Assembly (NCBI GenBank): GCA_029248755.1
Contig: JAQWIR010000007.1
Span: 29,166-93,165 of the forward strand
Length of the DNA stretch: 64,000 nt
Direction: 5' to 3'
Origin: Porticoccaceae bacterium
Lineage (GTDB): Bacteria > Pseudomonadota > Gammaproteobacteria > Pseudomonadales > Porticoccaceae
The translations under genes were made by a program, and so were the position numbers. Shown here piece after piece: positions 36,112-45,133 of the stretch. The notes below the pieces were generated by a model. It was given only the letters and a program-made list of their open reading frames with translations. It searched no databases and had not been told where the DNA came from. Each line of letters starts with the position of its first letter. Position 1 is the stretch's first letter.

Positions 36112-37433
36112 GTTGAAGCCCCTGGCATGATTGGCCAGTCAGAGGGGTCTGTTGAATCCAAAGCTAAATCATCGCAGTGACCTTGCCAGCGATCGATAAA
36201 TTGATGCTCAGAATCATATATTTGAGTCTGTTTTTTAAGATCAAACTGTCTATGACCCCTAGGGTCAGCGCCTACACCGGCTAAATATTGCCAGTTACCC
36301 CAATTAGAGCCAAGATCAAAATCAATTAGCTGTTGTTCCATATAGGCAGCGCCATAACGCCAGTCCAATGATAACTCATGAACAAAGCAGCTGGCCACCA
36401 GTTGCCTTCCTCTATTAGACATATAACCGGTAGCATTAAGTTGCTTCATACAGGCATTAACAATCGGGTAAGGGGTATTACCTTGGCACCATTTTTGGAA
36501 GCGTTCAGGGTAAAAACTAGTATTGGGCGCCTGATCTTTAATCCCGGAAAACTCAGTCATCTTCTTAGCAAAATGCTCGCCATACCACTGAAAATACTCT
36601 CTCCATAATAATTCAAAATAAATCCAATAAGTTGAATCATTAGCAATTACCTCTGATTCATATTGTTTAAGCCTTTGAACTATGCGGCGAACCGAAAGAC
36701 ATCCTGAGGCCAACCATGGACTAAATTTGGTTGAATAATCCATACCATCGAGGCCATTGCGAGTTTGTTTGTAAGTGCTGGCAAAAGACGTTTGAAAATA
36801 CTGTTCCAAATGAAAACTGCCGGCAGTTTGCCCGCCAACAAAATCCATTTGAGCTGGACCCTCTATTTTGCAAAAAGGTCGCGGCCACTCAATTGGATCA
36901 ATAATAGGGGGTGGAAGTGTTTCAACGGCTGACTGTGGGGCTAATATCTCAATTTTTTCGACTTTACGTCTGAATTTAGAAAAACTGGCCGGCAAAGTAC
37001 CCAGATCAAATGGAAACTGTTGCTCATTAAATAATCGGTTCCCCCCAGTTTCACAAAATTCTACAGCTGGGTATTGTATAGTCAAAAAATCCCAACTTTT
37101 GCTATCAAGAGTGTGCTGACCCTGACTTCGAAAAACATGGGTGATGCCATAATTCTCAATAATCTGTGACAGATTTTTCTCAGGCTGTTGGCAAATAATG
37201 ATGTGCTGACCTAAGGGTGCGAGGGTGTCATGCAAGTCTCTTAGACTATTATTTAAAAATTGTTGTCGGTTAACAGATATTGACGGGCCAATTTGAAAGC
37301 TCAAAAGTCTTTCAGAATCCTCTGGGCAATACACCAATGTGAGCTGGTCCATTAAAGTTGCTGCCTGTGTAAGCGCTCGATTATCATCTAAACGCAGATC
37401 GGTGGTAAACCAGAAGATACCTTTTTTAAGCAT
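36108..37433 (-). CDS. Cryptochrome DASH / FAD-dependent photolyase
   Basis: 441 residues. An N-terminal alpha/beta antenna domain (IFWFTTDLRLDDNRAL) is followed by a C-terminal FAD domain with MDYSTKFSPWLASGCLS, LLWREYFQW and GSNWGNWQYLAGVGADPRGHRQF, the last being diagnostic for Cry-DASH. These proteins repair cyclobutane dimers in single-stranded DNA and may signal. It is the first gene of the photorepair pair. A candidate ECF promoter (AAATCC-N16-CGTAAT) gives a leader of about 24 bases, suggesting control by the RpoE/ChrR pair at 53 kb. Confidence 0.92.
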   Translation of the reverse strand: MLKKGIFWFTTDLRLDDNRALTQAATLMDQLTLVYCPEDSERLLSFQIGPSISVNRQQFLNNSLRDLHDTLAPLGQHIIICQQPEKNLSQIIENYGITHVFRSQGQHTLDSKSWDFLTIQYPAVEFCETGGNRLFNEQQFPFDLGTLPASFSKFRRKVEKIEILAPQSAVETLPPPIIDPIEWPRPFCKIEGPAQMDFVGGQTAGSFHLEQYFQTSFASTYKQTRNGLDGMDYSTKFSPWLASGCLSVRRIVQRLKQYESEVIANDSTYWIYFELLWREYFQWYGEHFAKKMTEFSGIKDQAPNTSFYPERFQKWCQGNTPYPIVNACMKQLNATGYMSNRGRQLVASCFVHELSLDWRYGAAYMEQQLIDFDLGSNWGNWQYLAGVGADPRGHRQFDLKKQTQIYDSEHQFIDRWQGHCDDLALDSTDPSDWPIMPGAST

Positions 37434-37463
37434 ACAAGCCTCAGATTGTTAATTCTAAATAAA

Positions 37464-37491
37464 ATTACGTCACCTCGGGGTGGATGGATTT
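37464..37491 (-). promoter_or_regulatory. Candidate ECF (ChrR-partner sigma) promoter of the Cry-DASH/photolyase operon
   Basis: Minus strand AAATCC-N16-CGTAAT. The -10 hexamer and spacing equal those upstream of the ECF sigma gene. Predicted start near 37457, 24 bases before the ATG. Confidence 0.45.
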
Positions 37492-37589
37492 AAATGGATG
37501 GTTTGCGATCAAACCAAACTAGCGGCTAAATCGTAAGTTATCATATTCAACGGCAACACTGTTACATTGCTTTTATTAGGGAAATATCC

Positions 37590-38105
37590 ATGACTACAAA
37601 TAATCCAAATTCCTCACAGTCTGGCAAATCACATCTCACCATCTGGTTGGGATACCTGGGTTTAATTCCTTTCATTATTCCTTTGTGGCAAATGGTTGCG
37701 TCAGTAGAGCAAGGCATAGGTGTTCATGGTGCCTCATTGTTTGGTTTGTATGCACCCTACGTTTTTATTTCATATAGTGCCATTATATTAAGCTTTCTTG
37801 GTGGTATCTTATGGTCAAAAGGAAGATTTAAAGATCCGGAGAAAGTGTCTAAACCGGCAGTTGTGTTTAGTAACATTATGGCGTTATCTGCATGGGCTAG
37901 TTTAATTCTAATTAATTTTTCTTCTATGCTAACCATGTTTGCTTTGGCACTCTTGCTTTGCGGATATGGGAGTCTTCTCTTAGCTGAGAGAGCTCTCGAT
38001 ATGGAGTCTCAGGATAAATCCTATTGGCGTATGAGGCTTGTACTTACTACGATAGTGATTGTTGCCCATAGTCTTGTTTTAGCCTTTCTTATTCGGGAGT
38101 TTTAA
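37590..38105 (+). CDS. DUF3429 membrane protein
   Basis: 171 residues with about five hydrophobic segments (for example LTIWLGYLGLIPFIIPLW, YSAIILSFLGGILW and VLTTIVIVAHSLVLAFLI). It belongs to the DUF3429 family, which has no known function but repeatedly sits next to photolyase genes in marine bacteria. It starts a three-gene operon divergent from Cry-DASH with a 156-base shared upstream region; a CGTAAG at 37532 is positioned like an ECF -10 box but the matching -35 (CAAACC) is poor. Confidence 0.85.
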   Translation: MTTNNPNSSQSGKSHLTIWLGYLGLIPFIIPLWQMVASVEQGIGVHGASLFGLYAPYVFISYSAIILSFLGGILWSKGRFKDPEKVSKPAVVFSNIMALSAWASLILINFSSMLTMFALALLLCGYGSLLLAERALDMESQDKSYWRMRLVLTTIVIVAHSLVLAFLIREF

Positions 38106-38109
38106 TACT

Positions 38110-38508
38110 ATGGCAGAACTAAAAATTTTTTATGATGGTGGTTGTCCGCTGTGTCTTTCAGAAATGAAACACCTAATGAAATTGGATCAACAGCAAAAAA
38201 TAGATTTAGTGGATATAAATCAAGAAAGCTTTCAGGCCAAGTACCCAGATATAAATCGTGAAAAAGCAGATCGTATACTTCATGGGCAGCTTGCAAATGG
38301 AAACATATTGCTGGGTTTAGATGTAACCCACAAAGCATGGAGTTTAGTTGGAAAAGGTAAGTGGATAGCTATTATTCGCTGGCCGATTATCCGCATTTTC
38401 GCAGACTTTGCATACCTCCAGTTTGCTCGCCATCGCCACTTCTTATCACGTCTATTGACGGGTAAAGAACGCTGTGAATCATGTAGTTTAGAGAGGAAAA
38501 AATGCTAG
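38110..38508 (+). CDS. DCC-family thiol-disulfide-like protein (DUF393)
   Basis: 132 residues. IFYDGGCPLC near the N-terminus carries the CxxC (C12, C15) that defines the DCC family, with LVDINQE and RADRILHG-type segments following. A redox role is presumed; no partner is known. It is 4 bases after DUF3429 and overlaps the SDR gene by 7 bases. This protein type recurs in photolyase neighbourhoods, consistent with light or oxidative stress. Confidence 0.86.
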   Translation: MAELKIFYDGGCPLCLSEMKHLMKLDQQQKIDLVDINQESFQAKYPDINREKADRILHGQLANGNILLGLDVTHKAWSLVGKGKWIAIIRWPIIRIFADFAYLQFARHRHFLSRLLTGKERCESCSLERKKC

Positions 38509-39230
38509 ATAATTCAGCCAATGCTATGGTGCTAGGTGCCGGTGGAGCAATAGGTCAGGCAATCGTTAAAAACCTACTCGAAGATCAGCGAATTGCACAG
38601 GTAGTTGCAGTGAGTCGTTCCAGTACCAAAATTCAGCATCCGCGATTAAACTGGATTCAAACTCAATATGACGAAAATTCTATGGCAGGGGTTACCGAAA
38701 GCCTAAGTGATCTTAGTGGAAGTTTTGTAAAAGTAAGTATCTGTCACGGTATATTGCATGATGATCATATGTTTCCCGAAAAGCGCATGGAAGATATGAG
38801 TGTCGAAATGCTACAGGCAATATTCCATGCTAATACAGTTGTGCCCTCATTGTGGTTAAAGCTTTTAAGAAAAATACTTACCGGACCCAATCCTTGTAAA
38901 GTAGCCTGTTTTAGCGCCAGAGTAGGAAGCACCGGGGATAATCGATTGGGCGGTTGGTACAGTTATCGAGCATCAAAAGCAGCGCTTAACAGTTTGATGA
39001 AAACATTTTCAATTGAATATGCCCGTCGTGCAAAAAATGTAAAGCTGATTGCTTTTCATCCTGGCACCGTCAATTCAGCGATGTCTAAGCCCTTTCATGC
39101 CACAGTGCCAGAGGGGAAACTATTTGAGCCTAAATTTGTTGCCGAATGCTTATCTGAAGTGATGGATAAAATGGATATCGATGGCCAGTTATCCTATGTA
39201 GATTATGCTGGAAAGCCCATCCCTTGGTAG
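38502..39230 (+). CDS. Short-chain dehydrogenase/reductase
   Basis: 242 residues. The Rossmann start is MVLGAGGAIGQAIVKNLL (variant of GxxxGxG); the catalytic pair appears as Y-x3-K in WYSYRASKAALNSLMK, with a preceding Ser in SARVGS. NAD(P)-dependent oxidoreduction of an unknown substrate. Similar SDRs (CsgA/YbbO-like) occur with DUF3429 and DCC genes in marine light clusters. It is last in the operon. Confidence 0.87.
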   Translation: MLDNSANAMVLGAGGAIGQAIVKNLLEDQRIAQVVAVSRSSTKIQHPRLNWIQTQYDENSMAGVTESLSDLSGSFVKVSICHGILHDDHMFPEKRMEDMSVEMLQAIFHANTVVPSLWLKLLRKILTGPNPCKVACFSARVGSTGDNRLGGWYSYRASKAALNSLMKTFSIEYARRAKNVKLIAFHPGTVNSAMSKPFHATVPEGKLFEPKFVAECLSEVMDKMDIDGQLSYVDYAGKPIPW

Positions 39231-39398
39231 TAACTTTAAGCGTGACAATAGGCTTAGCCTGGGATTGAAAAAAAATAAACAAAGCTAGATGAAAATCAAT
39301 GCTTTTCTCTGTTAGAACAAGACAGAATAATGTAAAATGTGTGGCATAATTTAGCACGCCTTTTAATACTCAAAATACTATTTAGGAAACGCCAAAAA

Positions 39399-40658
39399 AT
39401 GTTCGATAAACAACAGACTATTGAAAAATTTGACGCTGATTTATGGCAAGCCATGCAGCAAGAAGATCAACGTCAAGAACAGCATATTGAACTTATTGCA
39501 TCAGAAAACTATACCAGTCCAGCGGTAATGGAAGCTCAAGGTGGCAAGTTGACTAATAAATACGCCGAGGGATATCCCAATAAGCGTTATTACGGTGGTT
39601 GTGAATATGTCGATGTGGCTGAAGAGTTGGCTATTGAAAGGCTAAAAAGTCTCTATGGTTCAGACTTTGCTAATGTTCAGCCTCATTCCGGTTCGCAGGC
39701 AAACAACGCTGTTTTCTTAGCCTTAATTAAGGGCGGTGATACAGTTCTTGGTATGAGCTTGGCTGATGGTGGTCACCTGACGCATGGCGCGAAACCAAAC
39801 TTCTCAGGCAAACTCTATAATGCTGTGCAATATGGTTTAAATGCTGAAACTGGCCTAATTGATTATGAACAGGTTGAAGCTCTGGCTGTGGAGCACAAGC
39901 CAGCAATGATTATTGCCGGATTCTCGGCTTACTCAGGTATTATGGATTGGGCTCGTTTTAGAGAGATAGCCGATAAAGTTGGCGCCTACCTTTTGGTCGA
40001 TATGGCCCATGTTTCTGGTCTTGTAGCGGCAGGTGTTTATCCAAGTCCAATCCCTTATGCCGATGTGGTTACCTCCACAACCCACAAGACATTACGTGGC
40101 CCGCGGGGTGGTTTTGTACTAACTAATGATGAGGCCATTGCCAAGAAAGTAAATTCAGCAGTATTCCCTGGTAGTCAGGGTGGTCCTCTTTGTCATGTGG
40201 TTGCTGCTAAGGCTATTGCCTTCAAAGAAGCGGCTAGTGACGAATTTGTTGAGTATCAAAAACAGGTAGTTGCCAATGCTAAAGTGATGGCAAAAACCTT
40301 TATCGATCGTGGCATTAATATTGTCTCAAAGGGTACAGAAAATCATCTCATGCTGGTAGACCTTATCGGTAAAGAATACACCGGAACTGATGCGGATGCC
40401 GCTATGGGTGCAGCCTTCATTACTGTCAATAAAAACGCTGTTCCCAATGATCCTCGCTCACCTTTTGTTACCTCCGGTCTTCGGGTTGGAACTCCTGCTA
40501 TTACGACAAGAGGTTTTGGTATTGAAGAGACGACTCAATTAACTCATTGGATGTGTGACATTCTGGAAAGTTTAGAAAACGGTAATTCTGAACAAGTTAT
40601 CGCTGAAGTGAAAACCAAGGTTCTAGATATTTGCAAGCGCTTCCCTGTATATGCTTAG
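39399..40658 (+). CDS. glyA: Serine hydroxymethyltransferase
   Basis: 419 residues from the ATG at 39399, preceded by AGGAAA at a good distance; the 20 in-frame codons upstream are not conserved. Family motifs: [37 protein letters not shown], the PLP lysine in [16 protein letters not shown] and [14 protein letters not shown]. It interconverts serine and glycine with tetrahydrofolate, the main one-carbon source. Monocistronic, closed by a terminator. Confidence 0.97.
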   Translation: MFDKQQTIEKFDADLWQAMQQEDQRQEQHIELIASENYTSPAVMEAQGGKLTNKYAEGYPNKRYYGGCEYVDVAEELAIERLKSLYGSDFANVQPHSGSQANNAVFLALIKGGDTVLGMSLADGGHLTHGAKPNFSGKLYNAVQYGLNAETGLIDYEQVEALAVEHKPAMIIAGFSAYSGIMDWARFREIADKVGAYLLVDMAHVSGLVAAGVYPSPIPYADVVTSTTHKTLRGPRGGFVLTNDEAIAKKVNSAVFPGSQGGPLCHVVAAKAIAFKEAASDEFVEYQKQVVANAKVMAKTFIDRGINIVSKGTENHLMLVDLIGKEYTGTDADAAMGAAFITVNKNAVPNDPRSPFVTSGLRVGTPAITTRGFGIEETTQLTHWMCDILESLENGNSEQVIAEVKTKVLDICKRFPVYA

Positions 40659-40680
40659 GCTTAAATTAATATGGAATCTT

Positions 40681-40710
40681 AAAGCCCCATTAAATTGGGG
40701 CTTTTTTTTT
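40681..40710 (+). terminator. Rho-independent terminator after glyA
   Basis: AAAGCCCCA / TGGGGCTTT stem (9 bp), 6-base loop, then a long T-run. Confidence 0.93.
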
Positions 40711-40826
40711 CCTATTTCTTGTTGCGGTTAAACGTACCTAGGCTGAGCTTTGTATGTATTCAGTGATTGGGTCTCCAAAGCGTCAGGTTGTGTTAGAATA
40801 CCTGCTCTTTTTTAAGGTAAATCATA

Positions 40827-41297
40827 ATGTTTTGTCCATTTTGTAATGCTGACGACACAAAAGTTATCGATTCGCGCCTAGTGGCCAATGGCGGTCAGGT
40901 GCATCGGCGCAGAGAGTGTGCGGTATGCGGTGAGCGGTTTACCACCTATGAGCTAGCCGAACTGGTTATGCCGCGAGTGATAAAAACCGATGGCACAAGA
41001 CAGTCATTTGACGAGGATAAACTGCGTGCAGGCCTTCAGCGAGCCCTAGAAAAGCGGCCGGTATCAATTGAACAAATTGAAGTATCCATATCCGAAATTA
41101 AACATTTTCTTCAGGTAACCGGCGAGCGCGAAATACCCTCACAAATTATTGGTGAAGAAGTAATGCGCCAGCTTAGAGAGCTTGATGCGGTGGCCTATGT
41201 CAGGTTTGCCTCTGTTTATCGCAGTTTTCAAGATATCAGTGAATTCCAAGCTGAACTCAATCGGCTTAATGAAGACAATAGTGACCTGACTGATTAA
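40827..41297 (+). CDS. nrdR: Transcriptional repressor NrdR
   Basis: 156 residues. The zinc ribbon has C3-x2-C6 and C31-x2-C34, followed by an ATP-cone domain ([19 protein letters not shown]). It represses ribonucleotide reductase genes according to ATP/dATP. It heads the conserved nrdR-rib-nusB cluster and ends 2 bases before ribD. No NrdR box is obvious in front of it. Confidence 0.96.
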   Translation: MFCPFCNADDTKVIDSRLVANGGQVHRRRECAVCGERFTTYELAELVMPRVIKTDGTRQSFDEDKLRAGLQRALEKRPVSIEQIEVSISEIKHFLQVTGEREIPSQIIGEEVMRQLRELDAVAYVRFASVYRSFQDISEFQAELNRLNEDNSDLTD

Positions 41298-41299
41298 TT

Positions 41300-42421
41300 A
41301 TGAAATTCTCGCCACAAGATCACAGTTTGATGGGAAGAGCCCTGCAATTAGCCGGTAAGGCGCGCTATACCTCAGCGCCAAATCCAGCGGTTGGCTGCGT
41401 TATTCTGTCGAACAACAAGATAATTGGCGAGGGCTTTACTCGGCCAGCGGGTGGGAATCATGCTGAGATCGAAGCTTTGCAAATGGCTGGTGATGTTTCT
41501 GGCTGTACGGTGTATGTAACTCTTGAGCCCTGCAGTCATCAAGGAAAAACAGGTCCCTGCGTTCAGGCATTGATTAAAGCCAAGGTTTCGCGAGTTATTG
41601 TCGCTTGCGAAGATCCAAATCCAAAAGTATCTGGCTCTGGTATAAAACAGCTACAGGATGCTGGAATTGAGGTTGAAGTTGGTCTGATGGAAGCTCAGGC
41701 AAGAGAGTTGAATAAAGGCTTTTTTAAGCGATTTACCGAGGGTAATCCTTGGGTTTTAGTAAAGATGGCGGCTAGTTTAGATGGCCGCACTGCGATGGCA
41801 AGCGGACAGAGTCAGTGGATTACATCACCCGCAGCGCGGTTGGATGTTCAGCGTTTAAGAGCTGCTAGTTGCGCTATTATTACGGGTATAGGCACACAGC
41901 AAATGGATAATCCATCGCTCACTCTGCGTATAACAGAAGAGCAGCTTGGCGCTGAAGACCCTGTGCAACAGCCAATGCGTGTGGTGGTAGATGCGCAGAT
42001 GAAAATGTCTGCAGATGCAAGATTACTACAAGCTCCGGGACTCTGTGTTATTGCTACCCTTGATAAGCCGCAACAAAGAGAGAATTCAAAAGCACTCGTC
42101 GCCGCCGGTGCTGAGGTCATCTTTCTGCCGGCTCAAGGTGAGCATATCGATCTTCAAAAACTGCTTGAGGTATTAGCACAGCGGGATTGCAATCAGGTAA
42201 TGGTTGAGGCGGGTGCAGGCCTAGCAGGGGCGTTTATTGCTGAAGGGTTACTTGATGAATTGGTCTGTTATTGGGCGCCAAAATTATTTGGCAGTCAAGC
42301 AAGACCGATGTTCGATCTACCCATTGATACTATTGATGCCCATTTAGCATTGTCAGTCAAAGATATACGCATGGTTGGCGAAGATATAAGGCTTACAATG
42401 CAACCCGATAAAGATTATTAG
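41300..42421 (+). CDS. ribD: Bifunctional riboflavin deaminase/reductase
   Basis: 373 residues. The N-terminal deaminase domain has the zinc site HAEIEAL and PCSHQGKTGPC; the C-terminal reductase domain begins near residue 150 (VLVKMAASLDGRTA) and ends VGEDIRLTMQP. It catalyses steps two and three of riboflavin synthesis with NADPH. It is 22 bases upstream of ribE. Confidence 0.96.
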   Translation: MKFSPQDHSLMGRALQLAGKARYTSAPNPAVGCVILSNNKIIGEGFTRPAGGNHAEIEALQMAGDVSGCTVYVTLEPCSHQGKTGPCVQALIKAKVSRVIVACEDPNPKVSGSGIKQLQDAGIEVEVGLMEAQARELNKGFFKRFTEGNPWVLVKMAASLDGRTAMASGQSQWITSPAARLDVQRLRAASCAIITGIGTQQMDNPSLTLRITEEQLGAEDPVQQPMRVVVDAQMKMSADARLLQAPGLCVIATLDKPQQRENSKALVAAGAEVIFLPAQGEHIDLQKLLEVLAQRDCNQVMVEAGAGLAGAFIAEGLLDELVCYWAPKLFGSQARPMFDLPIDTIDAHLALSVKDIRMVGEDIRLTMQPDKDY

Positions 42422-42443
42422 GATTTAAAGTTAGGTAAAGACT

Positions 42444-43046
42444 ATGTTTACAGGAATTATTAGTGCTATAGGTAAAATTACTGAATTAGAGCATCGCCAA
42501 GGCGACGTAAGGGTTTCTATTTATGCCCCTAAGCTAGGTTTTGATGATGTGCAATTGGGTGACAGTATCGCCTGCAATGGTGTATGCCTAACTGCTGTTG
42601 AATTAATTGATCAAGGTTTTATAGCTGATGTTTCTGTTGAAACACTCAGCCTAACGACCATAGAGCACTGGAAAGTAGATACTGGCATCAATCTAGAAAA
42701 AGCCATGCAGGCCAGTGATCGTTTTGGTGGGCACATAGTGTCTGGTCATGTGGATGGTATCGGTGAGGTGGTTTCACTGCATGAAGATGCCCGTTCATGG
42801 CGCTTTACTCTAAGGGCGCCAGCCAATTTAGCCAAATATATAGCGCAAAAGGGATCAATTACCGTTGATGGTACTAGTCTAACGGTCAATGCCGTTAAGG
42901 GTGCAGAGTTTGAAATGAATATAGTACCGCACACCATGATCCACACGGTTATTAGTGATTATAAGGTTGGAACAAAAGTTAATCTTGAGGTGGACTTGAT
43001 TGCACGATATCTAGAGCGTTTAACCTCAGTAGATGCAACTAGCTAA
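42444..43046 (+). CDS. ribE: Riboflavin synthase alpha subunit
   Basis: 200 residues, starting with the conserved MFTGII. Two similar lumazine-binding barrels are visible (about 1-97 and 98-190, the second starting GHIVSGHVDGIGEV). It dismutates two 6,7-dimethyl-8-ribityllumazine to riboflavin. It ends 21 bases before ribBA; no FMN riboswitch fits in that gap. Confidence 0.95.
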   Translation: MFTGIISAIGKITELEHRQGDVRVSIYAPKLGFDDVQLGDSIACNGVCLTAVELIDQGFIADVSVETLSLTTIEHWKVDTGINLEKAMQASDRFGGHIVSGHVDGIGEVVSLHEDARSWRFTLRAPANLAKYIAQKGSITVDGTSLTVNAVKGAEFEMNIVPHTMIHTVISDYKVGTKVNLEVDLIARYLERLTSVDATS

Positions 43047-43067
43047 GGACAGGAAAGAGAATAGATA

Positions 43068-44201
43068 ATGAAATTAAATACAGTGGAAGAGTTAATCGAA
43101 GATATCCGTCAGGGTAAGATGGTTATTTTGATGGATGACGAAGATCGCGAAAATGAAGGCGATTTAGTGATGGCGGCACCTATGGTGAGGCCAGAAGATA
43201 TCAATTTTATGGCCACCAATGCTCGAGGTTTAATCTGCCTGCCTCTGAGCGAAGAACGCTGTGAGCAACTTAATTTAGGTTTAATGGTTGCCGGTGACAA
43301 CAATAGCTCAAGTCATGGTACGCCTTTTACATTGTCCATTGAAGCGGCTGAGGGCGTCACTACAGGAATATCCGCGGCAGATCGTGCGCGGACGGTTCAA
43401 GCTGCAGTAGCCAGCAATGCCCGCCCGCAAGATATCGTCCAGCCTGGGCATATTTTCCCGCTAAAAGCTCAGCCAGGGGGTGTACTAAGTCGGGCAGGGC
43501 ATACAGAAGCAGGTTGTGATCTGGCTAGACTAGCAGGTTTTGAATCTGCCGCCGTAATTGTCGAAATTATGAATGAAGATGGCACCATGGCGCGACGTGA
43601 TGATTTAGAGGAATTTGCCAAAAAGCATGATCTTAAAATTGGCACAATTGCCGATTTAATCCACTACCGTTTGGTGACTGAAAAAACCACCCAATGTGTT
43701 AGTGAGCGCACAGTGAATACGCACTATGGTGAATTTACCCTTAAAACCTATTTAGATTATGCCCGAGACGAAAAGCATTTTGCATTGGTTATGGGTGATG
43801 TAAGCGCTGGTGATGCGCCGCTGGTTCGGGTGCATATTAATCGATCGGCTCGTGACTTGCTGGCTATTGAGCCTATAGAGGGCTTCCAGTCATGGTCAAC
43901 GCATACAGCCTTAGAAGCCATTGCTAAAGAAGGGCGCGGCGTATTGGTATTACTAGTTTATCCAGAAACTGCAGAGGATATGGATAATCATATTGATGAA
44001 ATGCTGAATATTAGCACCGATAAAACTCCACCAGCCAATGAAGTGGTTTACTTTCAAGTGGGAACAGGCTCGCAAATTCTAATGGATTTAGGGATAAGTA
44101 AAATGCGCCTATTAAGTGCGCCATTTAAATTTAGTGGCATTTCTGGTTTTGATTTAGAAGTTGTTGAATACGTTGATTACCAAGAGAGTAAAAGGACCTA
44201 A
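43068..44201 (+). CDS. ribBA: DHBP synthase with degenerate GTP cyclohydrolase II-like C-terminal domain
   Basis: 377 residues. The N-terminal domain (about 1-200) has DDEDRENEGDLVMAA, SSHGTPFT and HTEAGCDLARLAG, the 3,4-dihydroxy-2-butanone-4-phosphate synthase site. The C-terminal domain (about 205-377) has the cyclohydrolase II fold but lacks the zinc cysteines (no CxxDxxxSxRCDC), so cyclohydrolase activity is unlikely. A separate intact ribA lies at 51071. Located between ribE and ribH, 2 bases before the latter. Confidence 0.94.
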   Translation: MKLNTVEELIEDIRQGKMVILMDDEDRENEGDLVMAAPMVRPEDINFMATNARGLICLPLSEERCEQLNLGLMVAGDNNSSSHGTPFTLSIEAAEGVTTGISAADRARTVQAAVASNARPQDIVQPGHIFPLKAQPGGVLSRAGHTEAGCDLARLAGFESAAVIVEIMNEDGTMARRDDLEEFAKKHDLKIGTIADLIHYRLVTEKTTQCVSERTVNTHYGEFTLKTYLDYARDEKHFALVMGDVSAGDAPLVRVHINRSARDLLAIEPIEGFQSWSTHTALEAIAKEGRGVLVLLVYPETAEDMDNHIDEMLNISTDKTPPANEVVYFQVGTGSQILMDLGISKMRLLSAPFKFSGISGFDLEVVEYVDYQESKRT

Positions 44202-44203
44202 AA

Positions 44204-44680
44204 ATGGGTGAATTTAGACCTCAAGAAGGCAATTTTTCAGTAAAAGAAGCGCGAATTGCAGTTATTACTGCACGTTGGAATTCTCAGGTTACCGAAGGCT
44301 TGCGTGACGGAGCACTACGCGCTTTAAAGCGACATAATATTGAAGTTGTCGAAGACTTTTATGTACCGGGTGCCTTTGAACTGCCTTTGGCGGCACAAAA
44401 AGCGGCAAAAACTGGTCGCTTTCAAGGCATTATCACTCTGGGCTGTGTTATTCGAGGTGATACGCCACATTTTGATTATGTCTGTGCTGAAACTACCCGG
44501 GGTATTGGTGAGGTAAGCCTTAGTCAAGATATACCAGTTGCCTTCGGTTTGTTGACCACTGACAACCTTAAGCAAGCATTGCAACGTGCCGGTGATAATA
44601 ATGAGAATAAAGGCGAAGAGGCGGCATTAACCGTGCTTGAAATGCTTGAACTGTTTAAATCAATGCAGGTGACTCAATAA
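44204..44680 (+). CDS. ribH: 6,7-dimethyl-8-ribityllumazine synthase
   Basis: 158 residues, typical length. Motifs RIAVITARWN, VPGAFELPLAAQKAA, GCVIRGDTPHFDYVC and PVAFGLLTTDNLKQAL form the active site. It condenses DHBP with the RibD product. The stop is followed immediately by nusB. Confidence 0.96.
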   Translation: MGEFRPQEGNFSVKEARIAVITARWNSQVTEGLRDGALRALKRHNIEVVEDFYVPGAFELPLAAQKAAKTGRFQGIITLGCVIRGDTPHFDYVCAETTRGIGEVSLSQDIPVAFGLLTTDNLKQALQRAGDNNENKGEEAALTVLEMLELFKSMQVTQ

Positions 44681-45118
44681 ATGTCGAAAACCAAAGCCAA
44701 GCAAAAGGCTAGAAAGTTATCCCTTCAAGCGCTCTATTCATGGGATATGGGCGGCATTGACTTACAAACTATAGAAGTTAATTTCTATACTGAAAATGAT
44801 ATGAGTAAAGTTGATACCGATTTATTCAAAAGCTTACTCTATGATGTTCCCAAAAATCTCGAAAAGATTGACGAAGCCTATCAACCTCATTTAGATCGTG
44901 AACAGGATCAGTTAGACCCAGTGTCTCGTGCTATATTGAGAATTTCCACGTATGAACTATTATTTAGTGTTGAGGTACCTTATAAGGTAGCCATCAATGA
45001 AGGGGTTAACCTAGCTAAAACATTTGGCCCCACAGATGCGTATAAATTTATTAATGGTGTCCTCGATCGCGTTGCAACACAAACTAGAGCAGTGGAAATC
45101 GCCGCCAACCAAGGATAA
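44681..45118 (+). CDS. nusB: Transcription antitermination factor NusB
   Basis: 145 residues, all-helical. Basic start KAKQKARKLSLQALYSWD and the C-terminal VPYKVAINEGVNLAKTFGPTDAYKFINGVLD are diagnostic. It acts with NusE in rRNA antitermination. Begins at the base after the ribH stop and is followed by thiL, the usual gammaproteobacterial order. Confidence 0.96.
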   Translation: MSKTKAKQKARKLSLQALYSWDMGGIDLQTIEVNFYTENDMSKVDTDLFKSLLYDVPKNLEKIDEAYQPHLDREQDQLDPVSRAILRISTYELLFSVEVPYKVAINEGVNLAKTFGPTDAYKFINGVLDRVATQTRAVEIAANQG

Positions 45119-45133
45119 ATACAGTCTGCAAGC

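Noticed and set aside
37506-37537. ECF-type promoter for the DUF3429 operon
   Set aside because: CGTAAG is well placed as a -10, but at the 16-base spacing the -35 is CAAACC, only 3 of 6 matches; kept only as a remark.
43047-43067. FMN riboswitch before ribBA
   Set aside because: The gap is only 21 bases and the gene is internal to an operon; no RFN-like element is seen there or before ribD.
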